Source of the DNA: Paraglaciecola sp. T6c
GTDB taxonomy: Bacteria; Pseudomonadota; Gammaproteobacteria; Enterobacterales; Alteromonadaceae
Assembly: GCF_000014225.1 (NCBI RefSeq)
Contig: NC_008228.1
Coordinates: 620,001-684,000, forward strand
Length of the DNA stretch: 64,000 nucleotides
Reading direction: 5' to 3'
Shown one piece after another: positions 35,778 through 44,627 of this stretch. A program made the position numbers and the translations under genes. The notes below the pieces were generated by a model. The model made no database searches and was not told where the DNA came from. It was given only the letters and a program-made list of their open reading frames with translations. Position 1 is the stretch's first letter. Every line of letters begins with the position of its first letter.

Positions 35778-37271
35778 ATGAAACCCTCTTTACAATTAAA
35801 ATTTAGTCAATCACTCACTATGACGCCACAGTTACAGCAAGCTATTCGTTTGTTGCAATTGTCTACGTTAGATTTACAGCAAGAAATTCAAGAAGCCTTG
35901 GATTCCAACCCGCTGTTGGAAGTTGAAGAGCCTACGGATCAGGAATCCGGCGATAGTGCGTTAAATGACAATTCCCTCGACCCGTCTTCTAAAGATACCA
36001 ATGAAATAGTTGATACCAGCAGTGACAACTTAGACTCAAGTGAAGCGTTCGAGAAAAACGAAATCCCAGAAGACTTACCTACGGATACCACTTGGGATGA
36101 GTACATCAGCGCTTCTTCCGCACCTGCCTCTAGCATATCCAGTGGTGCCGGCGGTGATGACGAACAGATCTTTCAAGGCGAAACCACAGATAACATTCAA
36201 GATCATTTGCTGTGGCAAATGCGTTTAACCCATTTTAGTGATACCGATGTCGCGATTGCGACAGCGATCATTGATTCTATCGATGAGTCTGGTTATTTGA
36301 CCATGAGCGCTGAAGACGTTCTGGCCAGCATGGATGATGAAGAAATAGAGCTCGATGAAGTGGAATGCGTACTTAAGCGTATTCAAATGTTCGACCCAAT
36401 TGGGTCAGGCTCTCGTACACCACAAGAATGCTTGCTAGTGCAATTGCGTCAGTTTGCTCCTGATACACCCTGGTTAGAAGAAGCGAAGACCTTGATTGGG
36501 GACTATGCCGACCTTTTGGCAAGCAAGGATTACCGTACTTTGATGCGTAAATCTCGCCTTAAAGAGGATGATTTGCGTGAGGTCATGCGTTTACTTAAAA
36601 CGCTCAATCCGCGTCCAGGCAGCGCCTTGATCAAAGGTGAAGCAGAATACGTTATACCTGATGTGTCAGTGAGTAAGAAAAATGGCCGTTGGACAGTAGA
36701 GCTTAACCCAGACAGCCTACCCAAATTGAACGTTAATCAACAGTATGCTGCAATGAGTCGTAGCGCGAAAAACACCAGTGATAGTCAATTTATTCGCTCA
36801 CACATGCAAGAAGCCAAATGGTTTATTAAAAGTGTTGAGAGCCGAAACGATACCTTATTGAAAGTGTCAAACTGTATAGTACAGCAGCAAATGGGCTTCT
36901 TTGAACATGGGCCTGAGATGATGAAGCCTATGGTACTAAATGACGTAGCCGAAATGGTGGATATGCATGAATCTACAATTTCTCGTGTTACTACCCAAAA
37001 ATATATGCATACCCCTAGAGGTATATTTGAGCTGAAATATTTCTTCTCGAGCCATGTTGCAACTGAGACAGGCGGAGAGTGCTCGTCAACGGCGATACGC
37101 GCATTGATTAAAAAGCTGGTCGCAGCTGAAAAACCAAGCAAGCCGTTAAGTGACAGCAAGATTGCTCAATTGTTGGCCGATCAAGGCATCATGGTCGCTC
37201 GGCGAACAATAGCAAAGTACCGGGAATCTCTGATGATACCCCCGTCGAACCAACGAAAAAGCCTATTGTAG
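35778..37271 (+). CDS. rpoN: RNA polymerase sigma-54 factor
   Basis: Sigma-54 of 497 residues. The Gln-rich region I ([20 protein letters not shown]) binds activators. An acidic region II lies at about 50-120, and the core-binding and DNA-binding domains follow. The RpoN box [10 protein letters not shown] lies at about 474-483. The factor directs transcription at -24/-12 promoters and needs an AAA+ activator. It sits between lptB and hpf, the conserved order. Confidence 0.97.
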   Translation: MKPSLQLKFSQSLTMTPQLQQAIRLLQLSTLDLQQEIQEALDSNPLLEVEEPTDQESGDSALNDNSLDPSSKDTNEIVDTSSDNLDSSEAFEKNEIPEDLPTDTTWDEYISASSAPASSISSGAGGDDEQIFQGETTDNIQDHLLWQMRLTHFSDTDVAIATAIIDSIDESGYLTMSAEDVLASMDDEEIELDEVECVLKRIQMFDPIGSGSRTPQECLLVQLRQFAPDTPWLEEAKTLIGDYADLLASKDYRTLMRKSRLKEDDLREVMRLLKTLNPRPGSALIKGEAEYVIPDVSVSKKNGRWTVELNPDSLPKLNVNQQYAAMSRSAKNTSDSQFIRSHMQEAKWFIKSVESRNDTLLKVSNCIVQQQMGFFEHGPEMMKPMVLNDVAEMVDMHESTISRVTTQKYMHTPRGIFELKYFFSSHVATETGGECSSTAIRALIKKLVAAEKPSKPLSDSKIAQLLADQGIMVARRTIAKYRESLMIPPSNQRKSLL

Positions 37272-37296
37272 GCTGATTAAAGAAGGAAGAGGCGAT

Positions 37297-37584
37297 ATGC
37301 AAATTAATATTACTGGTCACCATGTGGATGTAACCGATTCACTAAAAGATTATGTCGATACTAAATTTACCAAGCTCGAGCGACACTTCGATCAGATCAA
37401 CAATGTTCACGTCATTCTCAATGTAGAAAAGCTCAACCAAAAAGCGGAAGCGACAATACATTTGAATGGGGCAGATGTATTTGCCACCATGGAACACAAC
37501 GACATGTATGCGGCAATAGATGGCCTAATCGATAAACTCGATCGGCAAGTTATCAAGCATAAAGAAAAAGCTAAACGCCATTAA
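37297..37584 (+). CDS. hpf: Ribosome hibernation promoting factor (short HPF)
   Basis: Short HPF of 95 residues with the S30AE domain (MQINITGHHVDVTDSLKDYV). It binds the 30S subunit and promotes 100S ribosome dimers in stationary phase together with RMF. AAGGAAGAGG precedes the ATG. The gene is located between rpoN and ptsN as usual. Confidence 0.95.
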   Translation: MQINITGHHVDVTDSLKDYVDTKFTKLERHFDQINNVHVILNVEKLNQKAEATIHLNGADVFATMEHNDMYAAIDGLIDKLDRQVIKHKEKAKRH

Positions 37585-37599
37585 CCCATCAGGTAAATA

Positions 37600-38043
37600 A
37601 TGGAAATATCAAATATTCTTCACCCTGACTGCGTCGTATGCGCAGTTCAGGGGTCCAGCAAAAAGCGCATTTTAGAGCTTATTAGTCAATTGGCATCTGA
37701 GCACCTTGTTGAAGTAGACCAAGCGACCATTTTATCCAGTTTAGCGGGGCGCGAGAAAATGGGGTGTACGGGCATTGGTGGTGGTATAGCACTACCACAT
37801 GGCCGTATAAAAGGGCTAGAGTCAGCCCTAGGCGTGCTTGTAACGTGCCAACCTCCGGTCCAGTATGACGCCATCGATAACATGCCAGTGGATATCTTCT
37901 TTGCTATTTTAGTACCAGAGGAAAAGGCCCAAGAGCACCTACAAACCTTGTCGGCGATAGCCAAAAAATTCGTTGATAAAGACATTTTAAATCGTTTGCG
38001 CAGTGCAACCACAGACCAAGAATTATTTCAGGTACTCAGTTAA
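37600..38043 (+). CDS. ptsN: Nitrogen-PTS EIIA component PtsN
   Basis: EIIA-Ntr of 147 residues. The phosphorylated histidine is H67 in [14 protein letters not shown]. It receives phosphate from Npr and regulates potassium transport and other targets; it is not a sugar transporter. The genes ptsN, rapZ and npr are packed within a few bases of each other. Confidence 0.96.
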   Translation: MEISNILHPDCVVCAVQGSSKKRILELISQLASEHLVEVDQATILSSLAGREKMGCTGIGGGIALPHGRIKGLESALGVLVTCQPPVQYDAIDNMPVDIFFAILVPEEKAQEHLQTLSAIAKKFVDKDILNRLRSATTDQELFQVLS

Positions 38044-38045
38044 TT

Positions 38046-38891
38046 ATGAAGCTTATTATCATCAGTGGGCGTTCAGGCTCAGGGAAGTCCATCGTTTTAC
38101 GTTCACTGGAAGATTTAGGCTATTACTGCGTTGATAATATCCCCGTCAACTTATTGCCCACTTTGACCCATACCGTCGCTGACGAGTACGATCAGGTCGC
38201 GGTCAGCATTGACGTGCGAAATTTACCCAAAGATCCCAACGAATTGGTGGAAATACTCGACTACTTGCCGTCAACGTGGGAAATGACCATATTGTATTTG
38301 GATGCCAGCGATGACGTACTGATTAAGCGTTTCAGTGAAACCCGCCGCTTGCACCCGTTGTCTAAGCAAAACAAATCATTGTCTGGTGCTATTCAAGCAG
38401 AAAGCCAGTTATTGGCGCCGATAGCTGAACGTGCAGATTTATATATAGACACAGATCAATTATCAATTCACCAGCTGGCCGAATTGGTGCGCGAGCGAAT
38501 ATTAGGTAAAAAAAGCTCACGCTTAGTTTTGGTTTTTGAAAGCTTTGGTTTTAAACACGGTATTCCTAAAGATGCGGATTATGTATTTGATGCACGTTTC
38601 TTACCCAACCCGCACTGGGAGCCAGATTTAAAACCCCTTACTGGACTTGATTCCCCCGTCGAGATTTTTCTTGGCTCACAACCCATAGTCACTAAATTTA
38701 TCTGGCAAATTCAGAATCTGATTTCTACTTGGTTGCCACATTTAGAACGTAATAATCGTAGTTATGTGACAATCGCCATCGGGTGTACTGGCGGTCAGCA
38801 CCGCTCTGTGTACGTAGTGGAAATGTTAGCCAAAACATTTAGCACCTCGCACCCTGATGTGCAAATACGTCATCGCGAGTTAAACCGATGA
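38046..38891 (+). CDS. rapZ: RNase adapter protein RapZ
   Basis: RapZ of 281 residues has the N-terminal Walker A motif GRSGSGKS (8-15), a YVDSI-type segment ([15 protein letters not shown]) and the conserved C-terminal [15 protein letters not shown]. In enterobacteria it delivers the small RNA GlmZ to RNase E and so controls glucosamine-6-phosphate synthase. It overlaps npr by 4 bp. Confidence 0.96.
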   Translation: MKLIIISGRSGSGKSIVLRSLEDLGYYCVDNIPVNLLPTLTHTVADEYDQVAVSIDVRNLPKDPNELVEILDYLPSTWEMTILYLDASDDVLIKRFSETRRLHPLSKQNKSLSGAIQAESQLLAPIAERADLYIDTDQLSIHQLAELVRERILGKKSSRLVLVFESFGFKHGIPKDADYVFDARFLPNPHWEPDLKPLTGLDSPVEIFLGSQPIVTKFIWQIQNLISTWLPHLERNNRSYVTIAIGCTGGQHRSVYVVEMLAKTFSTSHPDVQIRHRELNR

Positions 38892-39166
38892 GTGAGCGAT
38901 TAGAAAAAACCCTACTCATAGTGAACAAGTTAGGGCTGCATGCCAGAGCGGCGACTCAATTGGTTAAGCTTGCGAATCAATTTGAAGCTGAAGTCACTAT
39001 TGTTCAGGATGACAAAAGTGCCTCAGCAAGCAGTGTGCTGGGCCTAATGATGTTAGAGAGTTGCCAAGGCAAAGAAATTCAAGTGATATCTGAAGGGAAA
39101 GACGCGCGCCAAGCGATGGATGCTGTTGAAGAGCTTATTGTCGGAAAATTCAACGAAAGCGAGTAA
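38888..39166 (+). CDS. npr: Phosphocarrier protein NPr
   Basis: HPr-like protein of 92 residues (also called PtsO). The active histidine is H18 in [14 protein letters not shown], and the regulatory serine region lies in [12 protein letters not shown]. It passes phosphate from EI-Ntr to PtsN. It is the last gene of the block. In many relatives an mgtE gene follows; here a secreted nuclease gene on the other strand takes its place. No clear terminator was seen. Confidence 0.95.
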   Translation: MSERLEKTLLIVNKLGLHARAATQLVKLANQFEAEVTIVQDDKSASASSVLGLMMLESCQGKEIQVISEGKDARQAMDAVEELIVGKFNESE

Positions 39167-39266
39167 TCAGCCAGATTCAATGCAACGTGCACTTCAATTT
39201 AGACTTTTTCCACTCATCTCGACTTTCTACTCATTCACTATTTTTTTGAAACGCGCGGTTGGGTTA

Positions 39267-40037
39267 TCAGCAACCCAATTGACTGCTTAATCCACCTAAA
39301 CGCGCTTCAACCGCATATTCTTTGCTGCCCTTCATTTCTGGGAATATATTCAGACCGCTGCGACTTTCTACGTTATCAATCGTGACTTCTTTACTGCAGT
39401 AGTCATCGGCTCTCGCGCTATTTTGCTCCATGACATAGGCGGACGCTCTAACATAACCCGCTTGGTTTATTGTCGCGACAATTTTGAAGTAGCCAGAAGG
39501 AATAGTGTGGCTTTCATCTGCACCTGGAAGCGTAGCAAAAAAGCTTTCATATAGCGGGCCTGTTACTACATACACGGACTCTCCGCTGCGCGCTAAAACG
39601 CGCACTGCAGACTCTAATCGGACCCATGGCCCTTGATTCAAGTTAGAGCTTTGGGGGGTAATGTTTGATAGATAGTTTGTACTGCGCCAATCAGCGGTAT
39701 TGCTCACACTTGCCAATGGAACTTGGTGTCCTCGATCGGTACGAATGAGAGCGTGAGCATCTTTATAGTCAGCGGCTTCTAGCGTGTGCTCGCGCTTTAA
39801 GTTTGGATCAGAGCGCCAACTGCGTGAACGACTCGGACCATCTATCGTTTGCATGGTCACTTTATATGCGGCCCAATCGGCAAACTTCGTTTGCTGATTA
39901 TTGCTTATGGTGTAAATGGCGCGCTCAAGTAAGTCATTGCTGTCAGGAGCACCTGTCGGGCAGCCTAAAGAGCTACACACATTGGCGTATCCGGCATTAC
40001 AGACAAATGCCAGTATTAATACAAAGTAGGACTTCAT
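39267..40037 (-). CDS. Secreted DNA/RNA non-specific endonuclease
   Basis: This 256-residue protein has a signal peptide (about 1-18). It is of the Serratia nuclease/NucA type, with the DRGH motif at 101-104 (RTDRGHQVPLAS, catalytic His104) and the metal-binding Asn at 134 (NLNQGPWVRLE). The downstream VVTGPLY segment is also typical. It cleaves DNA and RNA without sequence preference outside the cytoplasm, probably for nutrient release or extracellular DNA removal. Two cysteines near the mature N terminus (CSSLGC) and two near the C terminus could form disulfides. No inhibitor gene is adjacent, as expected for an exported enzyme. Confidence 0.9.
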   Translation of the reverse strand: MKSYFVLILAFVCNAGYANVCSSLGCPTGAPDSNDLLERAIYTISNNQQTKFADWAAYKVTMQTIDGPSRSRSWRSDPNLKREHTLEAADYKDAHALIRTDRGHQVPLASVSNTADWRSTNYLSNITPQSSNLNQGPWVRLESAVRVLARSGESVYVVTGPLYESFFATLPGADESHTIPSGYFKIVATINQAGYVRASAYVMEQNSARADDYCSKEVTIDNVESRSGLNIFPEMKGSKEYAVEARLGGLSSQLGC

Positions 40038-40172
40038 TAACGTTACTCGGGTTAAACTCTACACGGACATCAGTGCGTAGATCATACCTCAAGAGCGCAA
40101 TAAAACCGTTACACTTATATGAAATTATTCAGTGAATTTAATGGCTTAATAATATTGATGGCAGGAGTCAGT

Positions 40173-41072
40173 TCACCAATAACACCAATGCTTTTGCTGC
40201 TGAGCTTGTAAGAAGTGTTCGGCCTCTGTGCCTTGCAATAATGCCATGGTTGCTAACATGCCGGATTGAATACAAAAGTCAGTGGCTACGGTCACAGAGC
40301 GGGGGGCCCCAGAAACTGGATAACCGGTTTTGGGGCTCAATATATGACTATAGCGAACACCGTTGTGGACAATAAAGCGCCGTGTATCTCCGCTGGTGGC
40401 TAACCCACCGGACGCTATCTTCACTAACGCGCTTTTAGCTGAATCACCCTTGACGTGAGGGCGTTCAATACCTACTTGCCAATACGCCTCATGGTGCCTT
40501 GGTTGGGTAACTTGAATATCCCCGCCAAAATTAACCAACACAGAGGTATCCGGTGCCAATTGCATACACAATTTGGCCGCTGAATCCACAGCATATTCTT
40601 TACCAATGCCGCCAAAATCTAACTCGAACCCTCTGGGTAGGCGAATCTGTTGCTGAGTAAATTGCACATTTTGCCAGCCAATGTATTGCAATACTTCGCT
40701 GACGTGCTCCGAACGTGGAAATTGACCTTTCCCGGTGAAATCCCATATCTTTCGTAGTACGCCAGACGTTAAATCAAACATGCCATCGCTTAGTTCGAAA
40801 CACGTTTGCCCGAAGGCGAGCAATCGATGTGTTTCTTGATCTATATCGACCCATTTTCCATGGCTATTGTTTATCTGATGAACTAGGTTGCCAACAATAT
40901 AGCGACTGTACTTTTGCTCGATCCGTTTCGTTTGCAAGACAACTTCTTGTAGTAAGCGATTGGCGAGCAATTGATTCGGGGTTTCAATAAGCAATTCACA
41001 TGGACTGGCCATGCAAAAGAAGTGACCATGGTAATAGTCACTTTTAGCTATTAGGGCGGGAGCTTGACTCAA
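40173..41072 (-). CDS. ApbE-family FAD:protein FMN transferase without signal peptide
   Basis: This 299-residue ApbE-family protein transfers FMN from FAD to a Ser or Thr of a target protein. Visible family motifs are GMFDLTSGVLRKIWDF (about 96-111), ELDFGGIGKEYAVDSAA (149-165), VNFGGDI (179-185), ATSGDTRRFIVH and HILSPKTGYPV. In the C-terminal magnesium-binding stretch the usual ADAxAT reads SGMLATM, so the common Asp is Gly here. There is no signal peptide or lipobox, whereas most ApbE proteins are periplasmic lipoproteins. The start is TTG with AGGA 5-6 nt upstream. It is the last gene of the TlpA-DUF4266-DUF3570 operon, and the DUF3570 barrel is the obvious candidate substrate. Confidence 0.88.
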   Translation of the reverse strand: MSQAPALIAKSDYYHGHFFCMASPCELLIETPNQLLANRLLQEVVLQTKRIEQKYSRYIVGNLVHQINNSHGKWVDIDQETHRLLAFGQTCFELSDGMFDLTSGVLRKIWDFTGKGQFPRSEHVSEVLQYIGWQNVQFTQQQIRLPRGFELDFGGIGKEYAVDSAAKLCMQLAPDTSVLVNFGGDIQVTQPRHHEAYWQVGIERPHVKGDSAKSALVKIASGGLATSGDTRRFIVHNGVRYSHILSPKTGYPVSGAPRSVTVATDFCIQSGMLATMALLQGTEAEHFLQAQQQKHWCYW

Positions 41073-41157
41073 GGTTGTCCTACTTAGTTATGCGTTGATT
41101 TTTGGTGGGTGAATTCGCTATACATCCTACGCCAATATACCTTGAGCCAATCTCATA

Positions 41158-42456
41158 TCAAAAGCTATAGCTAACCTGAGCAATAATGGCATCGATACTT
41201 GGGTAAAGATCTAGGCCTTGCAAAGCGCCTGGTCCATCGAACCCCGCATTTTTTGGACTTTGCTGATAATATTCCAGTCGAACCGCCCACTCGCGACCAT
41301 TATCTAAGGCTTGTCCATACTTAAGGCCAATGGTGTACGCGGTCATTTCACCTAAACGATAATCTGCGCTGGCCACTGACGGTAGCAGTGAGCCTGCAAG
41401 CAAAAATGGCTGATAGAAATCTGCGGCGCTCTGCTGATAATAACGAAAGTGCGGTTGGATATAGCTGTTATCGGTTAGCTTCACTCTGAACCTGGAGTCC
41501 AGTGTATGCGAGTCAATATCCCAGTCATCGGTCGCATAACGATAAGAGACATCGGCAATACCGTAATCTGAGGCGTATTTGGTTTGCCAGTAGACACTTT
41601 GTTTAGTGCGCTTATCTGGTCGATTCTCGTGCAAAATATCCTGAGTAACACCTTCAGTGTTGATCACACTTAATAATTTGTACGGGTCAGTGAGGTAACC
41701 ATCAGCAACAGAATAACTGTAGTTAAATTGCATTAACATACGGCGATTGATTACCTGAGTCACACTCAAAAGTAAATCTACCGTATTTTTATCTTTGCTA
41801 TCCGCGGTTCTGGTAGCATTAAATGCCGTTTCAAATGCGCTTTCATCGCTAAATTGACCGTTGTTGACCACCATTGTGGAAAATCCGATCGGCGCTTCGC
41901 CAACAGGATCAATGCTGTCGTATTGGTAAGACACACCGGCAGAAAGGGTGGTGTTTTTTTGATTAAAGTCACGGGCCAGTGAGCCATTAACACCCAAGGA
42001 TAAATAATCATACTCTTTTGAGAGATGCACGCCTGTGCTACCTGTTATGTTCTCCCATAGGGGCTGGGTCCACTGGGCACTGAGCTGAACGCGGGTATCT
42101 TTAAAGGTATCATCTAACGGCGTTTCACCAGCATTGACCACGTACTGACCGTTGCCAGATGGGCGAGTGAAGGTTTGTACGCCTTGTTGGGCGACAGCGC
42201 CTGATGCTGAGGCGCCTGTGAGAGTATCGATGGCTATTTTGCCATTGAATATGTGTTCGTCGCCGAAATCTTTATTAGCGTTAAACACTCCCTCACCTAA
42301 CTGCACTCTGTCGGTTTCACCGTAATAGAGTATGGCGGTGTCGAACTGCCATTCGCTAGCTTGTGTGTTTTCTTGGGCTTGTACACCTGAATTGAGCAGT
42401 GCGCAGGCGGCAGCAGCCAGAGACACGCTGATGTTATTATTTTTAGTTAGTTGCAT
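41158..42456 (-). CDS. DUF3570 outer-membrane beta-barrel with flavinylation-like motif
   Basis: This 432-residue protein has a signal peptide (cleavage near VQA-QEN, residue 28). The rest alternates as amphipathic beta strands and ends in the outer-membrane signature VSYSF, so a beta-barrel is predicted. It matches DUF3570 in gene context and sequence style. Residues 77-85, DTLTGASAS, fit the pattern D-x-x-(S/T)-G-A-(S/T)-x-(S/T) used by ApbE; the last Ser (S85) would carry FMN. This is a pattern match, not proof. The ATG lies inside the last codons of the DUF4266 gene, with GGAGG 6 nt upstream, so translation is coupled. Function unknown; a redox role is inferred. Confidence 0.82.
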   Translation of the reverse strand: MQLTKNNNISVSLAAAACALLNSGVQAQENTQASEWQFDTAILYYGETDRVQLGEGVFNANKDFGDEHIFNGKIAIDTLTGASASGAVAQQGVQTFTRPSGNGQYVVNAGETPLDDTFKDTRVQLSAQWTQPLWENITGSTGVHLSKEYDYLSLGVNGSLARDFNQKNTTLSAGVSYQYDSIDPVGEAPIGFSTMVVNNGQFSDESAFETAFNATRTADSKDKNTVDLLLSVTQVINRRMLMQFNYSYSVADGYLTDPYKLLSVINTEGVTQDILHENRPDKRTKQSVYWQTKYASDYGIADVSYRYATDDWDIDSHTLDSRFRVKLTDNSYIQPHFRYYQQSAADFYQPFLLAGSLLPSVASADYRLGEMTAYTIGLKYGQALDNGREWAVRLEYYQQSPKNAGFDGPGALQGLDLYPSIDAIIAQVSYSF

Positions 42457-42686
42457 CCGCAGCCTCCACCAGCAAAGGAGCGACCACCGCTTGTGGCTTC
42501 TTTGCTGAAGTAAATATGATCGTCTAACCCGATATCTATTCCCTCGGCATCCAAGGCCATTTCATCTTTTGCCAATAGGTCTCGTTGCCATGGTTTAACC
42601 CCTAGATCCGCACAGCCGTTTAGGGTGAAACTTGCCACCAGAGTCGCGGCCAAAATCAGGCGCTTTTTAGTTAATTGAATCAGCAT
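42447..42686 (-). CDS. DUF4266 small lipoprotein ending in GGGCGCN
   Basis: This 79-residue lipoprotein has an N-terminal signal (MLIQLTKKRLILAATLVASF), lipobox TLNGC with lipidated C25, and the DUF4266-type segment VKPWQRDLLAKDEM just after it. The chain ends in GGRSFAGGGCGCN, with C76 and C78 in a CxC pair. The start at 42686 is supported by GGAG 7 nt upstream. CxC tails can bind metal or exchange thiols; with the TlpA-like protein next to it, thiol exchange is plausible. The codons for GGGCGCN overlap the DUF3570 start and form its ribosome binding site. Mature size is about 55 residues. Confidence 0.85.
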   Translation of the reverse strand: MLIQLTKKRLILAATLVASFTLNGCADLGVKPWQRDLLAKDEMALDAEGIDIGLDDHIYFSKEATSGGRSFAGGGCGCN

Positions 42687-42690
42687 GTTA

Positions 42691-43173
42691 CTACTCCGTT
42701 TCTTGTAATAGGGTGACGAGCTGTTGCTCGTAAGCAGATGCTTTTGCATTAAAAAAACCTTTGTGGCTAAAGCGAATGCTGCCGTCTCTAGCGACTAAAT
42801 AACTGCTAGGCATACCGATGAGATCATAGCGCTGTGCAATTTCAGCTTCTGGGTCGAGTACGATGGGGAAATTAGCCGGAATTTTCTGTAAAAATGCTGT
42901 GACTAGTTGAGGTTCTGTATCTAGATTCACCGCGACAACCACTAAACCCTGTTCAGCATATTTGTGCTGCATGTCGTTCATCCATGGAAAAGATTGGCGG
43001 CAGGGTTTACACCATGACGCCCAAAAATCCACATAAACCACTTTGCCTTTAAGATCGCTCAGATGCACCGCCCCAGAGCGCGTCATATAGCTAAAATCTG
43101 GAGCGACGGTTGCATAGCCACTGCTGGAATAGCAGGTAAGGTACAAAACGAAAATAGATATGAAATTACGCAT
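42691..43173 (-). CDS. TlpA-like periplasmic thioredoxin
   Basis: This 160-residue protein has a signal peptide (about 1-21). A thioredoxin fold of the TlpA/ResA type follows, with the active site WASWCKPCRQSFPWM (C55, C58) and cis-Pro segment GMPSSYLVARDG. It probably reduces disulfides in the periplasm. The start at 43173 best fits the signal peptide, although neither it nor the ATG at 43209 has a good ribosome binding site. It is the first gene of the four-gene operon, 4 bp before the DUF4266 gene, whose CxC tail is a natural partner. Confidence 0.88.
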   Translation of the reverse strand: MRNFISIFVLYLTCYSSSGYATVAPDFSYMTRSGAVHLSDLKGKVVYVDFWASWCKPCRQSFPWMNDMQHKYAEQGLVVVAVNLDTEPQLVTAFLQKIPANFPIVLDPEAEIAQRYDLIGMPSSYLVARDGSIRFSHKGFFNAKASAYEQQLVTLLQETE

Positions 43174-43303
43174 ATTAAGCCGATAAAATAGAGAGAGAGC
43201 GTTAACCATAAAGTGTGAAACTTAAGAAACTCTTAATACGGGGAATTAATCCAGACTAAGCGGTTTGTCATATGGTGAGTTAGTGCGACATCGCCGTTGG
43301 CTA

Positions 43304-43361
43304 GCGCCGACAGCCAGCAAAGCGCCGACAGCTAGTAAAGTGCTCACAGCTAGTAAAGTGC
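43304..43361. repeat. 18-bp imperfect tandem repeat, about 3.2 copies
   Basis: Units start at 43304 (GCGCCGACAGCCAGCAAA), 43322 and 43340, with a partial fourth. They lie between the divergent TlpA-like and M28 peptidase genes, so repeat number could alter promoter spacing. No regulator could be assigned. Confidence 0.8.
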
Positions 43362-43415
43362 AGAAGGCATAGTTATTATGCAGGTTGTTGAAACCTAAAG
43401 TGAAAATAACATCCA

Positions 43416-44537
43416 ATGAAACCGTTATTGTATTTTGCGCTTTGCGCCTTGTTTGCAAGCTCGTCCTCCCTGCTAGTACACGCAGCCCCTCTATCGACTG
43501 AAGATTCAGCGCCTAATACGTTAATTGGCACAGGGGCATTGACTCACATTATTGCTCTGGCAGATGACAAGAAGGGTATTGGGGCGAGGCCAGCAGGCTC
43601 AAAACAAGAACACCAAGCTGCGCAGTATATTTTTCAGCAATTACAAAGAGTGGGGCTTAAAGCCGAGCAACAAACATTTGCCATTGAGGTAAACGAGAAA
43701 CAGGCTACGTCGATAAATATCAGTGCCGTGATCCCTGGGAAGTCGAAAAAAAGAATAGTAATAGGCGCGCATTTTGACTCCACAGGTGTTGAACAAGGTA
43801 GTTTAGGCGCAACGGATAATGCCAGTGGCGTAGCGGTATTGTTGGCAGTAAGCGAACAATTAGTGCAAATGAAAGCGCTTCCTTATAGCGTCCAAGTGGT
43901 ATTTTTCGGTAGTGAAGAGATCGGTAAGTTAGGCTCTAACTATTTTGTTCGCGCTATGCCTAAAGCTGAGCTGAACAATATTATTGCAATGCTAAATTTA
44001 GACACCGTCATAGGTGGCGATGTGTTGTATGTGCATAGTAGTTCACCCACTGATTTTAGTTGTAAGAAAATCGAAAACGCTAAGCTAAACACCAGTGGTG
44101 TATTTAGAGATGCACTTTTGGCTTATGGCGCATCGCAGCCCTCATTGCCTGCTCGATTTGAATTACATGAAGATTCAGAGGTCTTTGCAGCAGGTCAGAC
44201 CGGAGATTGGTCAGATCATCAAGCATTTGCCTGTAACAATATCCCTATTGCGTACATCGAAGCGACGAATATGGACATTAATGGGCGAGGGGGAAAAGAT
44301 GGTTACTCTCAATCCATTGAAGCGCAGTTCTGGACATGTTACTCAGGGAAAAAGATAGGCAGCTGTGACCCGGATAACGAAAAAAAATGGGGAGAAATTT
44401 GGCATACCCAATTTGACCGCTTAGACCGACTTTCTCCCGTTTTTAATACGCGTATGATGGAACAACTTAAAGCCAACATCACTCTTATCGTGGGAGCGCT
44501 TAACGATCCTAACACCATGGCGAAGTTGGGTAAATGA
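43416..44537 (+). CDS. Secreted M28-family metallopeptidase
   Basis: This 373-residue protein has a signal peptide (about 1-23). The two-zinc M28 aminopeptidase core shows the ligands in IGAHFDSTG (His), GATDNASGVAV (bridging Asp), FFGSEEIGKLGS (catalytic and zinc Glu), LNLDTVIGG (Asp) and the distal His in IWHTQFDRLDRL. It releases N-terminal amino acids from peptides outside the cytoplasm. Three cysteines in the C-terminal half (about residues 280-315; SCKK, FACNN, FWTCYSG, GSCD) may form disulfides. It is divergent from the TlpA-like operon. Confidence 0.9.
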   Translation: MKPLLYFALCALFASSSSLLVHAAPLSTEDSAPNTLIGTGALTHIIALADDKKGIGARPAGSKQEHQAAQYIFQQLQRVGLKAEQQTFAIEVNEKQATSINISAVIPGKSKKRIVIGAHFDSTGVEQGSLGATDNASGVAVLLAVSEQLVQMKALPYSVQVVFFGSEEIGKLGSNYFVRAMPKAELNNIIAMLNLDTVIGGDVLYVHSSSPTDFSCKKIENAKLNTSGVFRDALLAYGASQPSLPARFELHEDSEVFAAGQTGDWSDHQAFACNNIPIAYIEATNMDINGRGGKDGYSQSIEAQFWTCYSGKKIGSCDPDNEKKWGEIWHTQFDRLDRLSPVFNTRMMEQLKANITLIVGALNDPNTMAKLGK

Positions 44538-44627
44538 GCCGGCGCTGCCACGAAGGGATTGCTTTCAAATTCGGGCTAATTCCGAATGTAATAGAATGAA
44601 GTGTTTGAGGAAAATACAAGTGTAAAT

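Noticed and set aside
43246-43458. Minus-strand frame with LLAVGA-type repeats
   Set aside because: The repeats come only from the 18-bp tandem DNA repeat read in frame, and the start lies inside the M28 peptidase gene in antisense.
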